This document shows positions 8,152-16,877 of a DNA stretch of 50,229 bases, piece by piece. The notes under the pieces are model-generated. The model saw only the letters and a list, made by a program, of their open reading frames with translations, was not told the DNA's origin and did no database searches. Position 1 is the first letter of the stretch; every line of letters begins with the position of its first letter. Made by a program: the position numbers and the translations under genes. This DNA comes from a virus: positions 1 through 50,229 of the IMG/VR virus record IMGVR_UViG_3300005606_000001. One strand, given 5' to 3'.

Positions 8152-8483
8152 CTTAGTTCATTAACTTTCTCTACTATTTTATCTATAATGTCAATGTCTA
8201 TTCCTAAAAATGGTGGTACAATACCTAGTAAACGAAGTGTGCCATCTAGAAATAATGCTAGACAAGTAAATCCTAGTATCATACTTATGACAGTAGCATC
8301 TCTATTGTGCTTACGCATTGACTCTTCATCAATACGTTTTGCTTCGTCTAAAGTTCTTTGTAGTAAAAGTTCAACCTCTTGCTTAGTATAAAAACTCCCG
8401 ACAAACGGAAGTTTTATTAGAGGTTTTATATCTGAGAATGGAAAATTAGTCACTTCTTTTTCCTGTGGTAATTTATCTGTCAC
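8148..8483 (-). CDS. small membrane protein, 111 aa, GTG start
   Basis: Soluble N-terminal half with a charged helix (EVELLLQRTLDEAKRIDEES, about residues 36-55), then a hydrophobic span (ATVISMILGFTCLALFLDG, about residues 63-81) and a short second hydrophobic part (LLGIVPPFLGI). The only start near the upstream stop is GTG 8483-8481, overlapping the end of mazG by 11 bp, so coupled initiation is likely. I do not recognise the family. It may tether a phage activity to host membrane, but no function can be assigned. Confidence 0.6.
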   Translation of the reverse strand: MTDKLPQEKEVTNFPFSDIKPLIKLPFVGSFYTKQEVELLLQRTLDEAKRIDEESMRKHNRDATVISMILGFTCLALFLDGTLRLLGIVPPFLGIDIDIIDKIVEKVNELR

Positions 8484-8970
8484 CTTCCTTACGCTTTTCT
8501 GAACGTTCTATAGAAAACTCTCCCTCTGGATAGCGAGATGCAAGTTTCACTGTATTACGGAAGATTACCTCTGCAAGACGTTCATCCAATGCCATCGCTG
8601 CTTGTGCAGCATACCACATCACGTCTCCGAGTTCTGTAACAAGGTGGTCTTTAACATCATCGTTCCAAGGTTTACCTTGAAATTTGATTTTTTTGACGAG
8701 TTCCATAAACTCTCCCGCTTCAGCAAGCATTCCTGATGCTGCGGTATCGAGTCTTTCTATTTTACACCCTTCTTTATGTAGTTCCTCGTACCTTTCTATG
8801 AGAGAATCATAACTCTTACTTGCATCAGATGTTACCAAATCAACGAATTCTGTGTACTTATCAAGATCAATATCAAACTTCTCTTGCTTTGGACGATCCT
8901 TCATTTTCTTAGCAGCAGGTGATGCGAACCCCTTAAAATCTTGAGGCATTGGGTCTGGTGTAGAAGTCAT
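8473..8970 (-). CDS. mazG: MazG-like nucleoside triphosphate pyrophosphohydrolase
   Basis: A 165-residue protein. Metal-binding motifs of the all-alpha NTP-PPase superfamily are visible: LAEAGEFMELVKK (E84, E87, E90) and ELGDVMWYAA (E113, D116), the EExxE...ExxD pattern. The first 35 residues are a charged extension. MazG hydrolyses (d)NTPs to monophosphates; in cyanophages it is a common auxiliary gene proposed to alter nucleotide or ppGpp pools. It is coupled to helicase gp41 by an ATGA overlap, placing it in the replication operon. Confidence 0.85.
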   Translation of the reverse strand: MTSTPDPMPQDFKGFASPAAKKMKDRPKQEKFDIDLDKYTEFVDLVTSDASKSYDSLIERYEELHKEGCKIERLDTAASGMLAEAGEFMELVKKIKFQGKPWNDDVKDHLVTELGDVMWYAAQAAMALDERLAEVIFRNTVKLASRYPEGEFSIERSEKRKEGDR

Positions 8971-10325
8971 ACTTTAAAATCTTGAAATAATGTTGGTTGA
9001 ATTTTAGGTGTATCCTCACCGTTGTGACCAGGATCTATAATATTTTCCTGTTGATCACAATCATACAGTCTCATCTTCCCCCTGTCAATACCCACAACAA
9101 ATCTTTTGTTCATTGTTGGATCATTGTATCTATTCTTTAACTGCTTGATCATTATTTGACCGTTTGCTTCCAAGTCTTCACTAGAAATAAGAGCAAACAT
9201 AAAGTCAGCAGTTGCAGGGAGACCAAAAGATTCAGAAGTGTCTGTAAGTTCCACATCTGAGTTCCCGTAACCTGATCTAGTAGTTTGAGTAGCACTAATG
9301 ATAGGAAGGTTGCACTCAGCAGCAAGACCACGGAGTTCTTCAGCGATTGCTTTAACATAGGTGTAAGAATTAACTATTGCCCCCTTATATCTAGCAGATG
9401 CACAGATGTTTAAGTAATCTACAAACACTACGTCAGGAGTAAAAGACTTTTTAATTGCTAACTCTTGTAGTAAAGATTTAAAATGACCTACGTGTGCTGC
9501 TGCTGTTGGGTATTCTTTTACAATAAGACGACCTTGAGTTTTTTCTGCAACCTTTGTCATCTTATTATCGTACATAACTTTAGGTAATGTTTCTAATTGT
9601 TGTACGTTTATATTCAATAAGTTTGCGTCAATACGTTCAGCAATCTTTTCTTCTGCCATTTCACAAGTAATATAAAGGACATTATATCCTTGCATTAAAT
9701 GTGATGCAGCAGTGTGGCACATAAACAATGACTTACCAACACCAGTTCCTGCCAGTGCAATATTCAGTGTCTTCTTACCTAGACCACCCTTTGTAATTTT
9801 ATTCAACATAGAAATATCAAAGGGAATCTTCTCCTCTTTTCTATGATAGAAATCAAATCTATCATCAGCATCATCAATATAATCGTGTCCAACAGAGTTA
9901 TCAAAACTTACAGCAAGTGCATCTGTTAGTAGTGATGGTATAGCATCTCTACTTGCTTTCTTTTCACCGTCTGCAATTTGTATTGACTCTAGTAAAGCAT
10001 TATATATTGCACGATCACGACACCATTTCTCAGTAGTATCTACTAACCATTTAAGATCGTGTGGTTCTTCTTTAAAGAAACTTACAGTATCTTCTATAAT
10101 TTTAGATTGATCACCAGTAAGGTCTTTACGAGTTTCGAGTTCAATATGTAATGCTTCCTTTGTTGGGATGCCATCATACTGTGTAAAATACTTTGAGGTT
10201 TCTTCAAAAATTATTTTGTTGTTGTTATCCTCAAAATATTCTCCTTTTATATGAGGTAATACTGTACGAGTAAATTTCTCATTGAAGAATATTGATGATA
10301 AAATTAGAGTTTCAAGATTAGACAT
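8967..10325 (-). CDS. 41: replicative DNA helicase gp41 (DnaB family)
   Basis: A 452-residue protein, close to T4 gp41 (475). The N-terminal helical domain is followed by a RecA-type motor: Walker A AGTGVGKSLF near residue 192, Walker B VVFVDYLNI, then ISATQTTRSG and the C-terminal KNRYNDP, KRFVVGIDRGKMRLY region. It unwinds DNA at the phage fork as a hexamer with primase. The primase gene gp61 is not in this window. The start (ATG 10325) overlaps the 2OG oxygenase gene by 8 bp, and mazG follows with ATGA. Confidence 0.93.
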   Translation of the reverse strand: MSNLETLILSSIFFNEKFTRTVLPHIKGEYFEDNNNKIIFEETSKYFTQYDGIPTKEALHIELETRKDLTGDQSKIIEDTVSFFKEEPHDLKWLVDTTEKWCRDRAIYNALLESIQIADGEKKASRDAIPSLLTDALAVSFDNSVGHDYIDDADDRFDFYHRKEEKIPFDISMLNKITKGGLGKKTLNIALAGTGVGKSLFMCHTAASHLMQGYNVLYITCEMAEEKIAERIDANLLNINVQQLETLPKVMYDNKMTKVAEKTQGRLIVKEYPTAAAHVGHFKSLLQELAIKKSFTPDVVFVDYLNICASARYKGAIVNSYTYVKAIAEELRGLAAECNLPIISATQTTRSGYGNSDVELTDTSESFGLPATADFMFALISSEDLEANGQIMIKQLKNRYNDPTMNKRFVVGIDRGKMRLYDCDQQENIIDPGHNGEDTPKIQPTLFQDFKV

Positions 10326-10899
10326 AATGTGTGTAAGAACTCACGATGAATTTGTCATCAGATATAGTACGTTTGCCCTCGTGAGGGAATAACCAAAGTG
10401 GGGGAAACATAATTAGTCTACCTGCTTTTGGTTTTATGGTGGGACCGTTTTCAAAAACAGTTTCACCACCTTCACTAACATCATTTAGATACCAGAACAT
10501 TGATAAGAATCTACGAGCAGATGCGTGATCTCCAACATCAACGTGTTTATCAAAACGATCATCCGATCCTGCTCTGTATCTCTTAACTCTGAATTGTTCT
10601 AGTGCAGATTTCATAGGAAAATATGCTCTGCAATCTACGTCCTCCATATATTTTTGGACATAGTGATGTGACGATTCAATCAAAGCATTTTGTATCAATC
10701 CCCACTCAGACCAAGGAGAGACATTGAGATTGTGCTCATTGTCATCTATTGATTGAGTAATATTGAATTGATGAAATGTTGGTAAACCATTTTGATCTAC
10801 CTCTTCGTGAACCTGACTACCGAACAATCTAATAATGTTTTTACAAACACTATCAGGTAATGTGTAGTCGTAAATTTGTATGTAATCTCTTAGTTCCAC
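10318..10899 (-). CDS. 2OG-Fe(II) oxygenase, P4H-like, GTG start
   Basis: A 193-residue protein with a classical prolyl-4-hydroxylase-like signature: DKHVDVGDH (HxD), SMFWYLNDVSEGGETVF and distal PHEGKR, where H binds Fe and K/R binds 2-oxoglutarate. The substrate is unknown. The start is GTG 10899-10897, whose first G is the last base of the uvsX TAG, so translation is coupled. Its position between uvsX and gp41 puts it in the replication operon, which would fit modification of nucleic acid or replication proteins (inference). Confidence 0.85.
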   Translation of the reverse strand: MELRDYIQIYDYTLPDSVCKNIIRLFGSQVHEEVDQNGLPTFHQFNITQSIDDNEHNLNVSPWSEWGLIQNALIESSHHYVQKYMEDVDCRAYFPMKSALEQFRVKRYRAGSDDRFDKHVDVGDHASARRFLSMFWYLNDVSEGGETVFENGPTIKPKAGRLIMFPPLWLFPHEGKRTISDDKFIVSSYTHYV

Positions 10900-11915
10900 T
10901 AACCGTACGCAAATTCTTTTTGTGCTGCCTCATCCAATGCTTCCATTATTTCGGTCGTGAAATACTTGTCAGGATTGGCAAGAATAGCAGAAGGAAAAAC
11001 GGAAGATTCACCAACAACAACCCTATTCCCCCTCCGTTGGAAGACTCCATACTTCTCACCCAACTCCAGTAATCCATAATACCTGTCGAGTCCACGTTCG
11101 TCATAGAAAAGACGAGTAGTAATTTTAGCATTCTCTTTTGTAAACCTAGATTTTTTTGTCTCACATCTAATGATGTTTCCGATCACCTCTTTACCATCTT
11201 TTTCTTTAGACTTAGCAAGATAGATGATAGTCGATGCTGCATACTTAAGACCAGAACCACCGCCCATTTCTTTTGTAGGTACATATGCACCCACTACATC
11301 ATATGTATGGTTTGTGACAATCATAGGTATGTTCGCTTTACCCAACTTCAAAGTAAGAACACGGAAGATTGCTTTGACAACCTGTGCACGAGTCATATCT
11401 CGTGTGTCTTTACCTGCTGATGAGTCTTCTACTTCTTTCGATGTAGATAACATACCAAGAGAATCAAGAACGAACATTAATGGTTTGCGTTCTGCCTCTG
11501 GTTGCTCAAGATACTTGTCAACAATCCTTAGTGATTGTGTTCTAAATTCTTGAACTGTAGTAACAGGAACTAAAACCATACGATCTGAAGGGATATTCCT
11601 AGTCTCGATCATATCCTTAGATAATGCAGACTCAGATTCAAAATAAATGCAACCTGCGTCTGGATTACTTTCAAGAAAACTTTTTACCATACTAAGGGTA
11701 AAGAAAGTTTTACCTGTACTACTCTCACCTGCAATAGCGGTGATTTTATTGGAAGGAATTCCACCCTTAATACTACCACTTACTAGGGCATTAAAGATGT
11801 AACTACCTGTATCTACAAAAGACGCAACGTCTCCTGCTGATACTCCATCTGACACTACACCTGCATACTCGTTTCCGATGTCGCTGATAATGTCTTTAAA
11901 AAATGCTGATGTCAT
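10899..11915 (-). CDS. uvsX: UvsX RecA-like recombinase
   Basis: A 338-residue protein, shorter than T4 UvsX (391). Walker [11 protein letters not shown] lies near residues 64-73. [12 protein letters not shown] is the Walker B strand, followed by the [13 protein letters not shown] helix and [11 protein letters not shown] with [10 protein letters not shown] (L2-like). It forms filaments on ssDNA for recombination-dependent replication, loaded by UvsY, which is also present in this window. Its ATG overlaps the gp43 stop (ATGA). Confidence 0.95.
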   Translation of the reverse strand: MTSAFFKDIISDIGNEYAGVVSDGVSAGDVASFVDTGSYIFNALVSGSIKGGIPSNKITAIAGESSTGKTFFTLSMVKSFLESNPDAGCIYFESESALSKDMIETRNIPSDRMVLVPVTTVQEFRTQSLRIVDKYLEQPEAERKPLMFVLDSLGMLSTSKEVEDSSAGKDTRDMTRAQVVKAIFRVLTLKLGKANIPMIVTNHTYDVVGAYVPTKEMGGGSGLKYAASTIIYLAKSKEKDGKEVIGNIIRCETKKSRFTKENAKITTRLFYDERGLDRYYGLLELGEKYGVFQRRGNRVVVGESSVFPSAILANPDKYFTTEIMEALDEAAQKEFAYG

Positions 11916-14389
11916 ACAAAAAGGTCTTCTAAAGTAGCGATTTTTTCTGCCTTCCAGTTGATAGTGTCCATAATAACCTGTAAAGGATCAAGAAAACTCT
12001 TCTGGAATTGTAGATCAAAATCTATGTATTTGTCAAGTCCAAACTCTTTAGGTAATGTTTGGAAAAATGAGATTACATTCTCGTTTATTTTATTGGGTCG
12101 TCTAAGATAAAGAAACTTTACTTTCTCTCCCTCTTGTATGAGAGGATACTTGTGAGTTATCTTTGTTTTCTTAGCGTGGAAATTATATAGTAACGCACCA
12201 CGCACGTGTATGGGAGTTCCCTTACTATAAATTGTAGCAGGATTTGAGAATTTGCCAACCCCATTACATCCACGAGGGAATGCAATATCTTCTGGTGGCA
12301 TACTTTCAAATTTCTTTCTGAAATCTCCTACAAATTCTTGTACATCAGATTCTGTACCATTCATAATAACTTTCAGTGCATCTTTAATTGCTGTCCTACA
12401 AGCAGCAGGTGTAGATGATTTAACTGCTTCAATACCCATCATCTTTAGTTTAGGTTCAGAGTATTGAACACCCTCACTATTCCATACATTGAGGATGTAT
12501 CTTTTCTTAGCAGTCCAGATGCCTTTGTTAGCGATGTTCTCTCGCTTCATAAACATCTTTTGATCATATGCGTTTACAGTGGTTGCCAACGCTTCATAAG
12601 AATTCTGAATATACTTTTCAAATTCCACATCACACACCTTTTCAAGGAACCTGAGAACGCTTTTATCGCTTTTCTCTCTGCCCTTGAATACAGTTTCAAC
12701 CAGAGAACCCAGATTAAGATAAATGGAATCGGTATCAGAAGCAATAACATAATCAACCTCCTTTGTTTTTAAAATTTTGTTTATGTAAGAGTTCATTTTG
12801 TTTTCTATCCAACGGATAGATAACTGTCCAGACAATGTAATTGCTTCGGCATTAGCAATATTAAAGTATCGGAAGTATTGATTTCCGATAGCACCATAAG
12901 CACTGTTAAGTTGAATCTTACGTGCCATCTGAATATTATTGAAAGCAGATATGTCTGCTTGTAATGCTTTATTACCTGTCTTTTCATATTCAGACTTAGC
13001 AATAAGCATTTTCTTTTTGTAGATCTTACGTTCATCGTAGATCTTTTGCATCATCTGAGGTAAGAACCCTTGGATGTCTTTTCTATATTGTGCACCATTA
13101 GCAGCAACACAATACTCACTATCAATACTAATTTCACCATCTAAGATTTTGTCCACTGAGATACTTGGGTATCTAGTGGGAACCAAAGTCTCTGGTGAAA
13201 TGTTATATTCCATAATGAGATGAGGGTACAGAGAGTTAAGGTCGAAACTAACCACCCAATCATATAACCCAGGTATAGGTTCCTTAACATACGCACCTGC
13301 GTATTTGTCATTCTTTTCACTTTCTTGACGAGGTGGAACACAGATATTCTTCTCCTTAAGATAATTGTATATAAGAGTATCCCAAGTGCGAACTTGAGAG
13401 TACACATCTTCAAAGTTTACTTTAGCATCATATGCCATAGTTACTGCTAGTTCAAGAAGTTTCATCTTCTTCTCTAGTCTGTCAACTAGATCAACGTCTT
13501 TGATGTTGTACTCTACAAACTTTTGCCAATGCTCTGTATAAAAATCTTTAAAGTTTTCATACTCACTATGATCTAGTTTACCTTCACCAAGTTCTACTGT
13601 AGCAATATGTTCTAGACGATAAGACTCTTGATTAGTATATGTAAACTTTCTATAGAGATCAAGATAGTCTAAGATACTAACACCTAGTATATCGTAAGCA
13701 AGATTTCTACGTCCTTGGATGTAGACTTCTCTCATATTAACTTTATTCCAAGGTGACAATGACTTCTGCCATTTATCTCCTAGGACACGTTCTAAACGAC
13801 GACAGATGTAAGGTATATCATACAAGTTGCAATTCCAACCAGTAATAATATCAGGTGTATTTTCACACCACCACTTATGAAAGTCAGCAAGCATTTCTTG
13901 TTCTGTCCAGAACACACGATACTCTGACTCTACATTTGCTTCACGAGTTCCCCAAGTAATAAACTTACCAGTTGCAAGATCTTTGATTGTTATACAAAGC
14001 ATCTCTTCCTGTGATGCTTGTACATCAGGGAATCCATTTTCACAGGCAACCTCAATATCAATAGTATAGATCTTCATATGATCCATATTGAATCTTAATT
14101 GACCTGGATATTTGTCAGAGATCCATTGATAAACAAAACGTTCATAACCGTGAACCTCAAAGTTTTGAACATCTTTGTACTTATCAATAAATTCTCTAGC
14201 ACGTCTAGCACCATCCTGTACAACAGGTGTCATTGGTTCACCTTTTAAAGTTCTCCATTTACCTTTAGCAGAGGGAACAAATAATACTGGTTTAATAATC
14301 TCTTTGAACGATACTGGTTCACCATTTTCATATCCTCTACAGAGGATAGAGTCGCCCAGTAGAGTTACGTTAGAGTATATTTTGCTCAC
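11912..14389 (-). CDS. 43: DNA polymerase gp43 (family B), GTG start
   Basis: An 825-residue protein (T4: 898). The 3'-5' exonuclease motifs are [11 protein letters not shown] (Exo I) and [12 protein letters not shown] (Exo II). Polymerase motif A is [14 protein letters not shown], motif B is [15 protein letters not shown] and motif C is [12 protein letters not shown]. The C-terminus ends near ATLEDLF, a hydrophobic tail of the kind that binds the sliding clamp. The start is GTG, overlapping the stop of the Sm-like gene (GTGA). It is followed by uvsX, so polymerase, recombinase and helicase are co-transcribed. Confidence 0.96.
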   Translation of the reverse strand: MSKIYSNVTLLGDSILCRGYENGEPVSFKEIIKPVLFVPSAKGKWRTLKGEPMTPVVQDGARRAREFIDKYKDVQNFEVHGYERFVYQWISDKYPGQLRFNMDHMKIYTIDIEVACENGFPDVQASQEEMLCITIKDLATGKFITWGTREANVESEYRVFWTEQEMLADFHKWWCENTPDIITGWNCNLYDIPYICRRLERVLGDKWQKSLSPWNKVNMREVYIQGRRNLAYDILGVSILDYLDLYRKFTYTNQESYRLEHIATVELGEGKLDHSEYENFKDFYTEHWQKFVEYNIKDVDLVDRLEKKMKLLELAVTMAYDAKVNFEDVYSQVRTWDTLIYNYLKEKNICVPPRQESEKNDKYAGAYVKEPIPGLYDWVVSFDLNSLYPHLIMEYNISPETLVPTRYPSISVDKILDGEISIDSEYCVAANGAQYRKDIQGFLPQMMQKIYDERKIYKKKMLIAKSEYEKTGNKALQADISAFNNIQMARKIQLNSAYGAIGNQYFRYFNIANAEAITLSGQLSIRWIENKMNSYINKILKTKEVDYVIASDTDSIYLNLGSLVETVFKGREKSDKSVLRFLEKVCDVEFEKYIQNSYEALATTVNAYDQKMFMKRENIANKGIWTAKKRYILNVWNSEGVQYSEPKLKMMGIEAVKSSTPAACRTAIKDALKVIMNGTESDVQEFVGDFRKKFESMPPEDIAFPRGCNGVGKFSNPATIYSKGTPIHVRGALLYNFHAKKTKITHKYPLIQEGEKVKFLYLRRPNKINENVISFFQTLPKEFGLDKYIDFDLQFQKSFLDPLQVIMDTINWKAEKIATLEDLFV

Positions 14390-14622
14390 AATGCTTTTTT
14401 GTAATTAGTGATTGTATCTTTTGATGGATCTACTATAGTCATAATATTATCAGATGTCAAGAAACAATCTCTCTGATCTGTATGTAATGGAAATGGTGTG
14501 AACTTATCACCATCTATTTTCATACATCCTGTTATAAGATAAGATGGTTCTTCATCTAATTCTGTGACCTCTCCAATCAAGTAATTAAGATTTCTGAGTA
14601 TCACCAGTTTGATTGGTGCCAT
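14386..14622 (-). CDS. small Sm/Lsm-like protein, 78 aa
   Basis: A 78-residue protein with a beta-rich pattern similar to Sm folds: KLVILRNLNYLIGEVTEL (strand-turn-strand), EPSYLITGCMKI and a C-terminal LTSDNIMTIVDPS strand. It overlaps the next Sm-like gene upstream by 38 bp in another frame and shares a GTGA overlap with gp43. RNA binding or oligomerisation is possible but inferred from fold pattern only. The family is otherwise unknown to me. Confidence 0.65.
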   Translation of the reverse strand: MAPIKLVILRNLNYLIGEVTELDEEPSYLITGCMKIDGDKFTPFPLHTDQRDCFLTSDNIMTIVDPSKDTITNYKKAL

Positions 14623-14950
14623 TGTCTACCTCTGATAGTTTTACCCATTTAGATTCTACCTCTGGGTGTGGATTGTAAATTGTTTGAACCTGACTTAACT
14701 GTACTAGACAACGTTTGTCTGCTGACATAGGTATCCAAGGAAACAGTTGTAGATTTAGATCATTGATCTTCTGCGGTTCATCAGTAGTGCCTTCTTCAAA
14801 AAGCATTTCCGCTGTTGCTTCTATTATAACCTGATATGGGTTAGTTAGAAAGTATCCAATAGGAGCATACACTTCTTTATTTGGGTACGCTTCTTGAACA
14901 TCAGCGATTATATCTTCCCCGTTGGCGACTCTTACGATCTTGACGGTCAT
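14585..14950 (-). CDS. Sm/Lsm-like protein, 121 aa
   Basis: The start at ATG 14950 (MTVKIVRVANGEDIIADV) is chosen because GGAGAAAGAG precedes it; the longer frame to 15004 has no support. KIVRVANGEDIIADVQEAY has the shape of an Sm1 motif, and KRCLVQLSQVQTIYNP resembles the Sm2 strand with a 40-residue insertion between. I recall that an Sm-like protein of putative cyanophage origin from a marine metagenome has a published crystal structure; this looks like the same class. It overlaps both neighbours, just ahead of gp43. A role as RNA chaperone or translational regulator is inference. Confidence 0.7.
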   Translation of the reverse strand: MTVKIVRVANGEDIIADVQEAYPNKEVYAPIGYFLTNPYQVIIEATAEMLFEEGTTDEPQKINDLNLQLFPWIPMSADKRCLVQLSQVQTIYNPHPEVESKWVKLSEVDNGTNQTGDTQKS

Positions 14951-15086
14951 ACTCTTTCTCCATAAGTGATTGGTAAACACCTTTGACCATTTCGCCAAAG
15001 GCACGACGTGATGAAATATTTCTTTCGTCTGCTAAGAGACGAACATAATAAAGAAAATCCTCGACATCTTGAGTAGGGATGTCCAT
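14901..15086 (-). CDS. small hypothetical protein, 61 aa, first gene of replication operon
   Basis: The start at ATG 15086 is supported by AAGGAG 9 bp upstream; the longer frame to 15143 lacks this. The protein begins MDIPTQDVEDFLYYVRLL, is helical and ends in a basic tail (DRQDRKSRQRGRYNR), suggesting nucleic-acid binding. It overlaps the Sm-like gene by 50 bp. The terminator at 15156-15186 lies upstream, so this gene opens the gp43-uvsX-gp41 unit. I do not recognise the family. Confidence 0.6.
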   Translation of the reverse strand: MDIPTQDVEDFLYYVRLLADERNISSRRAFGEMVKGVYQSLMEKEYDRQDRKSRQRGRYNR

Positions 15087-15155
15087 ATTGACATTCTCCT
15101 TCTCTTTAATATGCCGAGGTGTGCAGTTCACATAGTAGTTCATAAATTTAGTTGA

Positions 15156-15186
15156 ATAAAAAAGAGACCCGATGGGTGGGTCTCTT
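15156..15186 (-). terminator. intrinsic terminator after the 15.2 kb secreted protein gene
   Basis: On the minus strand a perfect 9-bp stem (AAGAGACCC / GGGTCTCTT) with a 7-nt loop is followed by TTTTATTC. It closes the transcription unit of the 15211-15582 gene. Confidence 0.88.
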
Positions 15187-15210
15187 CAGTTGTGTATTAT
15201 GTATAAAGGT

Positions 15211-15582
15211 TTAGAAAGTGTACTTAAGTCCTGCTTTCCCTGCCCAGTCTACGTCATCAACATTAGTTGCTGCGGATAACTCACCATAAACTCCTACACT
15301 ATCAGTAAGTGTCTTACCACCACCGATGTAACCGATTAGTTCAGTGTCACCGAACTCGTCAGCAGTCTCTGTATGAGTAACTGTAGGACCACCTGATACA
15401 TACCAGTCAATACCATTAGGTGTTGTACCTTCGTATCCAAGTTGGAATTCCCAAGTTCCTGATGAATATGCTCCATCTGGATATGAACCACTTGCTTCTA
15501 CATTAACGTAAGGACCTGCAAACGCAGCACCAGAGAATAGAAGAGGGGTTGCAGCAAGTGCTGCGATTGTTTTTTTGATCAT
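15211..15582 (-). CDS. exported beta-rich protein with signal peptide, outer-membrane-like
   Basis: A 123-residue protein from ATG 15582. MIKKTIAALAATPLLFSGAAFA is a clear Sec signal peptide with AFA cleavage at about residue 22. The mature part has alternating aromatic/polar strands (YVNVEASGSY, WEFQLGYEG, DWYVSGGP) and ends in AGLKYTF. A terminal Phe after alternating residues is typical of outer-membrane beta-barrels. It has its own sigma70 promoter, structured leader and terminator. No Shine-Dalgarno sequence is evident. The likely location is host periplasm or outer membrane. A longer frame from 15669 would bury the signal and is rejected. Confidence 0.8.
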   Translation of the reverse strand: MIKKTIAALAATPLLFSGAAFAGPYVNVEASGSYPDGAYSSGTWEFQLGYEGTTPNGIDWYVSGGPTVTHTETADEFGDTELIGYIGGGKTLTDSVGVYGELSAATNVDDVDWAGKAGLKYTF

Positions 15583-15603
15583 TTTTGTTTTATAGTATCT
15601 CGC

Positions 15604-15691
15604 AAGAAAAAACCCTGCGGATGTTAGACTACCTCGACTAAGGTGTCTTTTGAATCTACGCAGGGGCACGATCTTTCGATCCCTTTGTATA
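15604..15691 (-). ncRNA. candidate structured leader RNA / attenuator or short terminated RNA
   Basis: The minus-strand transcript from the sigma70 promoter would fold into a GATC-GAAA-GATC tetraloop hairpin (15670-15681), then an outer stem CCCTGCG/CGCAGGG (15659-15665 with 15613-15619). This encloses an inner stem made of GAC/GTC and ACCT/AGGT with one bulge (627-634 and 641-647 of the 15 kb block). Six U residues follow immediately (15607-15612). Such a stem plus U-tract can terminate transcription, giving an approximately 85-nt RNA or attenuating the exported-protein gene. The structure was read by eye and its function is untested. Confidence 0.55.
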
Positions 15692-15698
15692 ATTATAT

Positions 15699-15727
15699 AG
15701 TATATCTTAATACATTAAGATTGTCAA
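15699..15727 (-). promoter_or_regulatory. strong sigma70-type promoter with palindromic spacer
   Basis: The minus strand has TTGACA (15727-15722), a 17-bp spacer and TATACT (15704-15699). The spacer and its edge contain an 18-bp palindrome, ATCTTAAT-GT-ATTAAGAT (15704-15721), a possible operator lying between the two boxes. It would drive the structured leader and the exported-protein gene early, using host RNA polymerase. Confidence 0.75.
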
Positions 15728-15738
15728 GTGTTTTTAAT

Positions 15739-16182
15739 TTAGGATATATCAAAAACTTTTCTCTTCTGATGTTCTGGTACAATCTTGTTCAAATTTATTG
15801 ATAGCAGACCGTTCTTGTATTGAACTTCTCCAATCTCTACATCATCAGCAAGGTTAAAAGTCTGAGTAAATTCCCTAGATGCGAGTCCACGGTGCACGTG
15901 TGTGCGTGGTTCTTCATCTTCTTTAGTTTTTTTAGATGCAATAGTTAGAACGTTTTGTTCTGTAGATACTTCTATGTCATCTTTATCCCATCCTGCAAGT
16001 GCCATCTCAATCTCCCAGTTTTCTTCTGAGTTTTTGATGATGTTATATGGTGGATAGGATCTGTTAGATCCGTTTGTGACATCCAATCTCTTGAGAGTTG
16101 GTCCTAATCCGATGCTTGTTTTCTCTATAGCATCCATTAGAAAGTCAAGGTCATTTGCTGTGTACCTAGATAGCGTACCCAT
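15739..16182 (-). CDS. hsp20: Hsp20-family small heat shock protein
   Basis: A 147-residue protein from ATG 16182, which has AAGGAGAAC upstream; the longer frame to 16233 is rejected. The alpha-crystallin core spans about residues 40-140: YPPYNIIKNSEENWEIEMALAG, DDIEVSTEQNVLTIASKK, then RGLASREFTQTFNLADDV and YKNGLLSINLNK. The C-terminal IxI-like tail is weak. Hsp20 genes are common in T4-like cyanophages and may help scaffold or head folding or host proteostasis. It is transcribed away from the plus-strand secreted operon. Confidence 0.9.
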   Translation of the reverse strand: MGTLSRYTANDLDFLMDAIEKTSIGLGPTLKRLDVTNGSNRSYPPYNIIKNSEENWEIEMALAGWDKDDIEVSTEQNVLTIASKKTKEDEEPRTHVHRGLASREFTQTFNLADDVEIGEVQYKNGLLSINLNKIVPEHQKRKVFDIS

Positions 16183-16236
16183 AATAGTTCTCCTTTTTAA
16201 GCGAGTGTGAATAGTGTCCCTGTAAGGCGACAATAC

Positions 16237-16243
16237 TATTTAA
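16237..16243 (-). promoter_or_regulatory. weak late-type box (TTAAATA) before hsp20
   Basis: TTAAATA on the minus strand, 55 bp upstream of the hsp20 ATG. It differs by one base from the CTAAATA boxes seen elsewhere, so it is only a candidate. Confidence 0.3.
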
Positions 16244-16316
16244 CACTATATGTATTGCTATGACTAGGGGGATAACCATAAGTAAATATACGGGTGTCGC
16301 GAAAGCATTTATTTGT

Positions 16317-16323
16317 CTAAATA
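16317..16323 (+). promoter_or_regulatory. CTAAATA late-type box for the plus-strand secreted operon
   Basis: CTAAATA lies 31 bp upstream of ATG 16354 on the plus strand. It is the only late-type box found pointing right, and it sits in the 171-bp divergent spacer shared with hsp20. Confidence 0.6.
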
Positions 16324-16353
16324 GAGCCAGTATAGTCTCTAAATTTAAAGACA

Positions 16354-16863
16354 ATGAAGAAACTCGCTTTCGTTATTGTTATGGGAATATTGGGTGCACC
16401 TCTATCAGCGAGGGCAGATTTAACACATAAGATTCAATCTAGTATCCAGTTAAATGTGAATGCAGCAGCGACTCAAGTAAGTCGTACTCCAAACGTTTAC
16501 AGTGTATCAGGTAACAACGTTACAACAACTGGTACAGATTCAAGTGGTTCATCATACAACACCATAGGTGCTATGACAATCACTGCTTCCACAGGGGTCG
16601 GAGCAATACCTTCTATCGGTGCAGTTCAGGCAACAGCAGGTGAAAGTTTCAGTTTTACTCAATCTTGGAATCAAGGTGATGCCATATCAACAACGTTGAC
16701 CACAGGTGCTGTATCAGCGTTCGGTGATCAGACATCCACAGCAGCAGGAACAAAAGATACTTTAGCAGGTACCATTGATTCTTCTGGTACAGTTACAGTA
16801 ACAGCAGGTGGAGCAGGTACAAGTGCCCTAGGACAATTTACTACTGAATTAACCATCCAATAA
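16354..16863 (+). CDS. exported Ser/Thr/Ala-rich protein 1 of plus-strand operon
   Basis: A 169-residue protein. MKKLAFVIVMGILGAPLSARA is a Sec signal peptide with ARA|D cleavage near residue 21. The mature part starts DLTHKIQSSIQLNV and is poor in charge and rich in Ser, Thr, Gly and Ala with beta-strand periodicity (YSVSGNNVTTTG, ESFSFTQSW, TLAGTIDSSGTVTV). There is no cysteine in the mature part. I recall homologues next to the following two genes in other T4-like cyanophages, all without function. Secretion into the periplasm, or assembly on virion or cell surface, is inferred from signal and composition. Confidence 0.75.
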   Translation: MKKLAFVIVMGILGAPLSARADLTHKIQSSIQLNVNAAATQVSRTPNVYSVSGNNVTTTGTDSSGSSYNTIGAMTITASTGVGAIPSIGAVQATAGESFSFTQSWNQGDAISTTLTTGAVSAFGDQTSTAAGTKDTLAGTIDSSGTVTVTAGGAGTSALGQFTTELTIQ

Positions 16864-16877
16864 GTAACTATATAATA

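Noticed and set aside
12464-12772. 102-aa plus-strand frame inside gp43
   Set aside because: Antisense shadow of polymerase motif C region; the polymerase is clearly the real gene.
15583-15669. N-terminal extension of the 15.2 kb secreted protein
   Set aside because: It would place 29 basic residues before a textbook signal peptide and translate through the structured leader.
15604-15691. tRNA gene
   Set aside because: The fold is a nested hairpin with a U-tract; there is no cloverleaf, anticodon arm or TTCRA loop in the right place.
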